From Methanomicrobia archaeon (GTDB lineage: Archaea > Halobacteriota > Syntropharchaeia > Alkanophagales > Methanospirareceae), in assembly GCA_016928455.1 (NCBI GenBank), contig JAFGKP010000003.1, positions 1 through 26,282 of the forward strand: DNA of 26,282 nt. The letters are read 5' to 3'. A model generated the notes under the pieces. The model was not told the DNA's origin. It made no database searches and saw only the letters and a program-made list of their open reading frames with translations. Each line of letters starts with the position of its first letter. Positions within the stretch are counted from its first letter, which is position 1. This document shows positions 21,423-26,282 of the stretch, in pieces. Position numbers and translations under genes: made by a program.

Positions 21423-22175
21423 ATGAGCAAAATCGAGACGAACGACCTGAATGTCTATTACCGGAACGGCTCAGTGCAGGCATTGAAGAACGTGCAGATA
21501 AAGATCGATGCGAACAAGATCACCGCGCTCATCGGCCCCTCGGGCTGTGGTAAGACCACGTTCCTCAGGGCACTGAACCGTATGAACGAGCTCAAAGGCG
21601 CGACGACAACGGGCGAGGTGCTCATTGACGGGCGGAACATCTATGACCAGAAAGAGGACGTGATCCAGTTGCGGAAGAAGGTGGGCATGGTCTTCCAGCA
21701 GCCCAATCCGTTTCCCATGAGTATCTACGATAATATCGCGTATGGGCCGCGGATCCACGGACAGAAGAACCGGAACATGGACAGCCTGGTGGAGGAGAGT
21801 TTGAAGAAAGCGGCACTCTGGGACGAGGTCGCGGATCGGTTGGATGAGAACGCGTTAGGCTTCTCCGGGGGGCAGCAGCAGCGGCTCTGCATCGCACGCG
21901 CCCTGGCGGTCAACCCCGAGATCATCCTCCTGGATGAGCCCTGCTCGGCCCTGGATCCGATCTCGACCGCGCGTATAGAAGAGCTCCTGCAAGAATTGAA
22001 GCAAGAATATACCATTGTTATCGTTACGCACAACATGCAGCAGGCCGCTCGTGTCTCTGATTATACCGCGTTCTTCTACCTGGGCGAGCTGCTCGAGTGC
22101 GGCAAGACCTCGCGAATCTTCGAGCGGCCGGATGATAAGCGAACCGAGGATTATATTACCGGGAGATATGGCTAG
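21423..22175 (+). CDS. pstB: Phosphate ABC transporter ATPase PstB
   Basis: This 250-residue protein has Walker A GPSGCGKTT (38-46), the Q-loop FQQPNPFPMSIYDNIAYGPR (a PstB hallmark), the ABC signature FSGGQQQRL (147-155), Walker B IILLDEP (167-173) and a histidine switch VTHNMQQAARVSD. It powers phosphate import through PstCA. The length matches the family. phoU follows 4 bases after the stop. Confidence 0.96.
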   Translation: MSKIETNDLNVYYRNGSVQALKNVQIKIDANKITALIGPSGCGKTTFLRALNRMNELKGATTTGEVLIDGRNIYDQKEDVIQLRKKVGMVFQQPNPFPMSIYDNIAYGPRIHGQKNRNMDSLVEESLKKAALWDEVADRLDENALGFSGGQQQRLCIARALAVNPEIILLDEPCSALDPISTARIEELLQELKQEYTIVIVTHNMQQAARVSDYTAFFYLGELLECGKTSRIFERPDDKRTEDYITGRYG

Positions 22176-22179
22176 ATAG

Positions 22180-22836
22180 ATGAAAGTCAGAAAAGAGTAT
22201 CTGGATGCGTTAGAAACGCTCAAAAAAGATACGCTCAAGATGGGCGAGCTCTCTAAGACGGCGGAGGAGAACGCGATCAAAGCGCTGGTCAACCATGATA
22301 AGGCACTGGCATCGAAACTGCTCGAGGAGAACGTCGTTATTGATAAACTAGAATTTGACATAGAGAATCAGTGTATGCGGCTGCTGGCGCTGCAGCAGCC
22401 CATGGCTGGTGATCTCAGACTGATCGGCACATGCCTGAAGATCATTACGGACCTCGACCGGATCAGCGACCTCGCGGGCGATATCGCCGAGATCGTAGTA
22501 CAAATCGCGGATGAGCCGTATGCGAAACCGCTGATCGATATCCCGCGGATCTCGGAGATAACGCAGGGCATGCTCACCGATTGCCTCGCGGCATTCGAAA
22601 CGCAGAAGATCGAGATGCTCCGGGATTTCTCAGAGCGCGACGATCAGGTTGACGGGCTCTTTGGCCAGATACGGCGCGAGCTGGTCGCGATCATGATCGA
22701 GAATCCGCGTACGATAACGAGCGCGAGCCATTTGATCTTCATCGCCCTACATCAGGAACGGATCGCAGACCATGCCTGCAATATCGCTTCGCGCATCATT
22801 TATATGGTGACGGGGAAACGGAAGAAGCTGGGGTGA
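22180..22836 (+). CDS. phoU: Phosphate transport regulator PhoU
   Basis: This 218-residue, all-helical protein has two PhoU repeats. The metal-binding helices show LDRISDLAGDIAEIV and HQERIADHACNIASRIIYMVTG, the family's signature patterns in each half. PhoU restrains PstB activity and reports phosphate status. Bacterial PhoU works through PhoR, but no histidine kinase is present here, so it probably acts on the importer directly. It is last in the MPE-pstC-pstA-pstB-phoU operon. No clear terminator follows. Confidence 0.94.
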   Translation: MKVRKEYLDALETLKKDTLKMGELSKTAEENAIKALVNHDKALASKLLEENVVIDKLEFDIENQCMRLLALQQPMAGDLRLIGTCLKIITDLDRISDLAGDIAEIVVQIADEPYAKPLIDIPRISEITQGMLTDCLAAFETQKIEMLRDFSERDDQVDGLFGQIRRELVAIMIENPRTITSASHLIFIALHQERIADHACNIASRIIYMVTGKRKKLG

Positions 22837-23065
22837 GCCTGTGCGACATCTTTTCGCGCCCAGTTCTATGAGTTCGATTACTACACTAACTGGAGGCGTA
22901 GATCACACGAGCACGAACGAGGCGGAGACGTCTGCGCTTGCCGCGATGCCAATTTCTGAACGTTCTGCTCAACTCAGCTCAAGCGTATCGCCGGAATCCC
23001 GCCCTCGTGCCGCTTGCCGTTAATGTCCACGAACTCGTACACGTAATCGTCCCACGATCATGCCG
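22837..23065. other. Intergenic region with a possible gene remnant
   Basis: No complete gene is seen. On the minus strand 23057-22979 reads SWDDYVYEFVDINGKRHEGG plus six more residues to a TGA. It has natural-looking composition, but a TGA stands directly before it and there is no start codon, so it may be the tail of a lost gene. The rest has no identifiable content. Confidence 0.3.
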
Positions 23066-23329
23066 TTACTCTCTGCGCTTCTGGTAAAGGTAACCCCCAA
23101 GTTGTCCTGCTGCCATGCCCAGAAAAAATAAAATGAATGGCAACGGATACGAATAACCCGCGAATTCAACAAGCGCTATCCCGACGACTGACCCTATAAT
23201 TCCGCCTATTGCTCCACCCAGTAAGAATCGAGGCTGCTCGGCTTCACCGGCTTTATTCTTTTTCCAGTAGAGAAAAACGCCGAACAGAACCAAGATTAGT
23301 ACTAAAATCGCGATTAAGATCCAGGGCAT
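23066..23329 (-). CDS. Small membrane protein with glycine-rich helices (87 aa)
   Basis: An N-terminal membrane segment (PWILIAILVLILVLFGVFLYW) is followed by a charged loop (KKNKAGEAEQPR). Two further hydrophobic segments follow with glycine-zipper spacing (LGGAIGGIIGSVVGIALVEFAG and FILFFLGMAAGQLGGYLY), ending in a basic KRRE. I recognise no family; such three-helix proteins often associate in membranes. The frame starts 17 codons earlier, but the TATA box (GGTATATATC, 23360-23351) predicts transcription beginning at about the ATG at 23329, so I use that start as leaderless. It has no operon partner. Confidence 0.6.
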   Translation of the reverse strand: MPWILIAILVLILVLFGVFLYWKKNKAGEAEQPRFLLGGAIGGIIGSVVGIALVEFAGYSYPLPFILFFLGMAAGQLGGYLYQKRRE

Positions 23330-23350
23330 GTTTTTTATTACAAGGCAGCA

Positions 23351-23360
23351 GATATATACC
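23351..23360 (-). promoter_or_regulatory. TATA box of the small membrane protein gene
   Basis: The minus strand reads GGTATATATC with its centre 27 bases before the ATG at 23329, predicting a leaderless mRNA and deciding the start codon. Confidence 0.5.
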
Positions 23361-23409
23361 TTCGGCTTGCGCCGGTTCATCGGGGTGGCGGCCGTTTTAC
23401 CTACTCCCA

Positions 23410-23422
23410 GGCAAAAATTGCC
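23410..23422. repeat. Short palindrome between two minus-strand genes
   Basis: GGCAAAAATTGCC has perfect 5-bp arms around AAA. It lies about 50 bases upstream of the small membrane protein's TATA box and could be an operator. Short palindromes arise by chance, so the weight is low. Confidence 0.25.
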
Positions 23423-23561
23423 AACAACTTGACAATTTGATGGAGTTCAGGTATATATTCCCTTTAGAAAATTGCAAGGTGCAGGTGCAGCGAGCGCGAA
23501 CGAAAATAACACTAAGAACTTGGCTGGAGCTAGCGGAGGCAGAAGGTGTGATGGGGCATTC

Positions 23562-24218
23562 TCATTCTTCTGATAGTATCTGATAGATCCTCATGTGCTC
23601 GTTATCGAACACTTTCTCGAATCCCTCGACCTCGTCACCATAAATCAGATCCATGCCGATCGTGTCTTTCTTAACCATTGCTTTGCTCTCCATCTGCTCC
23701 ATGGAGAAATTTCCCGTGAGGTACTCGTCTGGGTTTTTACCTGCAGCCAGGACGATCACCGAGAATTTCCAGATATCATAAGGATAGACGACGAGCACGT
23801 AATCCGCTTCGTATTTCCTCGCTATGCTCAGTGACTCGGTGGAGGTTTCGGCAATAAAGAAGTTGGCAACGTCTCTCACCTTATCTTCAGACTCATAGTG
23901 GTACCATAATTCGTATTCAATCCAGCTCCATGGGTATTCTTGTCTGCCGGCGATTGTTTCTTTAATATCCCTCGAAGCTTCTTGTATCACCACGTTCCTC
24001 TGCCCGATCTGCTCGACCCCATCTGCATAGTCCCACCATGCTAACACCGTCTCACCTTCTTCCGTGTTCGTGGACAGCCAGGCGAATCCTTCATACAGTT
24101 TTTCGTCTTCGAGTTCCCATTTCAAGGACTGCTTGTCACGGAAATCCAACCACATCCCTGCTAGTGCTACTGCTAGTAGTATGACTGCTGCAATCAACAC
24201 GATGATTTTTCGTTTCAT
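23562..24218 (-). CDS. Free-standing AglB/STT3 C-terminal-domain-like protein
   Basis: This 218-residue protein has one N-terminal membrane segment (IIVLIAAVILLAVALAGMWL, 5-24) and an exported domain. It carries WWDYA at 61-65 (the STT3 family motif is WWDYG) in the order seen in archaeal oligosaccharyltransferases: FAWLSTNTEEGETVLAWWDY, then IGQRNVVIQEASRD, ANFFIAETSTESLSIARKY and EADYVLVVYPYDIWKFSVI. The roughly 12 membrane helices and catalytic Asp/Glu residues of a full AglB are missing, so it cannot transfer glycans alone. It may bind acceptor sequons or regulate an AglB elsewhere. The ATG at 24218 was chosen over an upstream TTG (24233). A TTTTATAAT box lies at 24287-24295. Confidence 0.62.
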   Translation of the reverse strand: MKRKIIVLIAAVILLAVALAGMWLDFRDKQSLKWELEDEKLYEGFAWLSTNTEEGETVLAWWDYADGVEQIGQRNVVIQEASRDIKETIAGRQEYPWSWIEYELWYHYESEDKVRDVANFFIAETSTESLSIARKYEADYVLVVYPYDIWKFSVIVLAAGKNPDEYLTGNFSMEQMESKAMVKKDTIGMDLIYGDEVEGFEKVFDNEHMRIYQILSEE

Positions 24219-24557
24219 GGTTTCACTGCTCAAGTGAGGTTATGGTGCCCGTCATAACCGCTCGTTACGGTGATTGGCGCACATTGATTATAAAATTTTC
24301 TGTATGCTGATCGCTCTGAATCTAACGCAGGAACCTTCCATACGTACAGCTGGTACAGAGATGGACGAAAGCTGTAACACTCAGAAGAAGACATGTGCAG
24401 GTTCTTTTGCTTCTGAAATTACGTGAGCATGTGCGATGCGGAAATGTCTGCGCTTGCGTACGCGGCATCGTTCGAGCGACCCCGCAGACGAGCACGAATT
24501 CCTCGTTCGAGATCAATACGATCCAGGATTGAAAACGGTGTAAACGCCTGCCGCAGT
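24219..24557. other. Intergenic region between the AglB-like gene and the HTH regulator
   Basis: It holds the TTTTATAAT box (24287-24295) of the AglB-like gene, predicting a leader of about 47 bases. Small frames on both strands (for example 24561-24322 minus) have no composition or motif support. No RNA gene or terminator is identifiable. Confidence 0.4.
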
Positions 24558-25088
24558 TCAACTGATCTTCCGCGCCATCAGCTCGAGCGCACGCGTGATA
24601 CTGGATTTCGGCCTGATCGTGGCCACAGGTATGGTCACCACCTTCTCAATCGTGGAGCTCACGATCGGCGCGCAGACCAGCGCGGCCGCACCGTCGCGTT
24701 CCGCCTGGATCGCACTGATGATCGCCTCCTCGATACCCGTGACGGCGTACTCCTTGATGTCAATGGTCCGGTCACCCACAGCGATGCTCATCTGCTCGAT
24801 CTCGTCCAGAACGCTCCGGGTGCCGATGATAGCGATGAATTTCCGCTTCGTCTTCGCCTCTGCGCCCTCGATTGCCCTGATCGTGCTCAGAATCCTGCGG
24901 AAGGTACGCAAATTCGGATCACGTTCACCGGAGAGGATCTTGTAGAGCGTGCTGACCGGAATGCCCGAGTGCATACTGAATTCGCCGACGCTCATGCCCA
25001 GCTTCTGCTTGATCGTTTTGGTCAATACGGCAGGAAGTGCCTGATCCTGGACAAAGAGCTCGGTAAGGAGCTCATCCGCAGCGGTCAT
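24558..25088 (-). CDS. HTH transcriptional regulator (COG1709-like)
   Basis: This 176-residue protein has an XRE/Cro-type helix-turn-helix at about 24-62 (TIKQKLGMSVGEFSMHSGIP then STLYKILSGERDPNLRTF), a linker, and a C-terminal domain starting FIAIIGTRSVL at about 84. GIEEAIISAIQAERDGAAAL and VTIPVATIRP resemble the ligand-sensing PrpR-N fold. It is the layout of a regulator family widespread in methanogens. The frame runs 164 codons further upstream but there only shadows the DUF39 gene; ATG 25088 sits about 35 bases after a TATA box (25121-25126). It faces away from the DUF39 gene, 223 bases apart, and may control it and itself. Confidence 0.78.
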   Translation of the reverse strand: MTAADELLTELFVQDQALPAVLTKTIKQKLGMSVGEFSMHSGIPVSTLYKILSGERDPNLRTFRRILSTIRAIEGAEAKTKRKFIAIIGTRSVLDEIEQMSIAVGDRTIDIKEYAVTGIEEAIISAIQAERDGAAALVCAPIVSSTIEKVVTIPVATIRPKSSITRALELMARKIS

Positions 25089-25311
25089 GTCTGTCGTATA
25101 GTATAACTTGACGGCACGCGTATAAGAACCCGCCCCACCGTCACTGTACAATTGGGCATTAGCGTGCCAGAAACGATACCGCTCGCGGGTCGTCCACAGA
25201 GCGCAGGATGCAGGGGGCGGTACGACCGTACTTTTTAGAAAGACAGGGTAATAACCTAGTAGCACGTGTGTACCGCGAGCGCAGGTCCCAAACCAAAGGG
25301 AAGATCTCAGT
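25089..25311. promoter_or_regulatory. Divergent regulatory region between the HTH regulator and the DUF39 gene
   Basis: On the minus strand TTCTTATACG (25128-25119) is a plausible TATA box for the regulator, with a leader of about 9 bases. On the plus side I see no good TATA box near 25285; AAAGGG (25295-25300) is a distant ribosome site for the ATG at 25312. No tRNA or other gene is visible. Confidence 0.4.
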
Positions 25312-26282
25312 ATGGGGAAGCGAAGGACACTAGCGGAAATACGGGAGAACGTAAAGCGTGATGCGGCGGTCGTGATGACCGCCGAGGAGCTCTGCAATCG
25401 TACGCGGAGCGGTGAGAAGATACGGTTCGAAGATGTAGATGTTGTTACCGCTGCCACCTGTGGCGTCATGAGCGGGACGTATGCGGTTCTTTCAATCCCC
25501 GTCACGTCGCGCGGCGAATTTGAGCGCGCAGTATCGGTTACCCTGAATGGTGTACCGGCCTTTGCCGGGCCCTGCCCCAACGAACGGCTTGGTATCGTTG
25601 ACCTTATCGTTTACGGGCCGTCCCGCAGGGATACCAGCTACGGTGGTGGGCATCTGTTCCGGGCGCTGGTTGCGCAGGAGGAGATAGCGGTCGTGGTTGA
25701 GACCGCTGACGGTCGCGAGCTCGAAACGAGAACGAATCTTGCTCAAATCCCGTTTGCACGACTCTGCAGCACGCGAAATGCCTTTAAGAACTACTTTGCG
25801 GTTGTTAATGCACAGGCGGACGACGTCGCGTCGATATTCTCAGTGCGCGCCTTGAAAGGGCCGTTCAGGGAGCTGACGTTCTCGGGCTGTGGCGAGTTGA
25901 ACCCGTTGGAGAAGGATCCGTTCTTGGAGACCATCGGTATGGGCACGAAGATCCTGATGAACGGTGCAGAGGGTTTTGTTCTCGGTCAGGGTACCAGGAG
26001 TTCTGCGGCGAAGCCGAATCTGATGGGTAGTGCGGATATGCACGGGATGCTGCCTGAGTACATCGGCGGCTTTCGCACTGCCGCGGGGCCGGAGATAATG
26101 ACCTCATGGGCAGTGCCCATCCCGATTGTGAACGAGCAGGTGCTGGAGACGGTGAAGACGCTTGATGAGGCGATACCGCTTGACGTCCTGGATGTCCATA
26201 CGAGACTGCCGGTCGGTGAGATAACCTATGCAGACGTCTGGCGTGACAGTTCCGTGCGGTTCGAGCGATCGAGCTGTCTCGA
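25312..26282 (+). CDS. DUF39 protein, probable methanogenesis marker 16 (3' end outside window)
   Basis: The frame from the ATG at 25312 stays open to the window end (323 codons). It begins RTLAEIRENVKRDAAVVMTAEEL, has VDVVTAATCGVMSGTYAVLSI, FAGPCPNERLGIVDLIVYG, YGGGHLFRALVA, and FSGCGELNPLEKDP. These fit the DUF39 family, which includes L-aspartate semialdehyde sulfurtransferase (homocysteine synthesis in methanogens) and methanogenesis marker protein 16. The GPCPNERLG and YGGGHLFRAL stretches favour marker 16, from memory. Conserved cysteines (Cys in AATCGVM, GPCPN, SGCGE) could bind a metal or carry sulfur. A C-terminal Fe-S domain would lie outside. The HTH regulator is divergent from it. 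Confidence 0.75.
   Translation, partial: MGKRRTLAEIRENVKRDAAVVMTAEELCNRTRSGEKIRFEDVDVVTAATCGVMSGTYAVLSIPVTSRGEFERAVSVTLNGVPAFAGPCPNERLGIVDLIVYGPSRRDTSYGGGHLFRALVAQEEIAVVVETADGRELETRTNLAQIPFARLCSTRNAFKNYFAVVNAQADDVASIFSVRALKGPFRELTFSGCGELNPLEKDPFLETIGMGTKILMNGAEGFVLGQGTRSSAAKPNLMGSADMHGMLPEYIGGFRTAAGPEIMTSWAVPIPIVNEQVLETVKTLDEAIPLDVLDVHTRLPVGEITYADVWRDSSVRFERSSCL

Noticed and set aside
22915..24458. 24-base similarity (21 identical) between 22917-22940 and 24434-24457
   Set aside because: It ends abruptly on both sides, has no flanking symmetry, and is not enough to call flanking repeats of an island.
24423..25106. 227-codon plus-strand frame
   Set aside because: It is opposite the HTH regulator and arginine-rich without domains; a shadow frame.
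25089..25580. N-terminal 164-codon extension of the HTH regulator
   Set aside because: It runs antisense to the DUF39 gene, has no domain, and lies upstream of a good TATA box for the ATG at 25088.

Overview
The window is archaeal and comes from a euryarchaeote of the methanogen or alkane-oxidiser type (Methanosarcinales, Syntrophoarchaeia and ANME-like lineages are all possible; I cannot fix the genus). The evidence is: a TgtA fragment for archaeosine, a methanopterin aldolase (MptD), a 66-residue histone, the archaeal amidotransferase subunit GatD, archaeosortase A with two PGF-CTERM-type substrates, a DUF39 protein resembling methanogenesis marker 16, and TATA-box promoters placed so that many mRNAs should have short or no leaders.

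Layout: 1-941 (+) holds the 3' end of tgtA and mptD, joined by an ATGA overlap. 4053-896 (-) is a gatD / DUF1786 / artA operon. 4357-4557 (-) is the histone. 4767-7420 (+) holds an unknown small protein, a SAM methyltransferase and a membrane-anchored exported protein. 10975-7436 (-) is a 1179-residue surface beta-helix protein with a C-terminal sorting signal. 10976-12616 looks empty at first, but it carries a tandem array of very small six-cysteine, zinc-ribbon-like genes: two intact copies and one with a stop codon, plus repeated promoter and flank sequences. 12617-14953 is a [NiFe]-hydrogenase maturation group (hypA, MinD/Mrp-type ATPase, and hypE facing it). 15015-15590 is an ITP/XTP pyrophosphatase that shares one central TATA box with hypE.

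15712-22836 is a phosphate-uptake region. It holds a DUF47 protein and a PiT permease, then pstS with its own terminator, then a metallophosphoesterase, pstC, pstA, pstB and phoU. The two phosphate promoters share a TATTCTATWTA element, which in the first case is half of a 9-bp inverted repeat. 22837-24557 is sparse and holds a small membrane protein and a free-standing protein resembling the C-terminal domain of the oligosaccharyltransferase AglB/STT3. The right end has a divergent pair: an HTH regulator (-) and a DUF39 protein (+) that runs off the window.

Together: ArtA should process and lipid-anchor the PstS and beta-helix C-termini, so the window contains a sorting enzyme and two likely clients. 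HypA and the MinD-type ATPase should deliver nickel, while HypE makes the cyanide ligand. The least described item is the micro-zinc-ribbon array at 11.1-12.4 kb.
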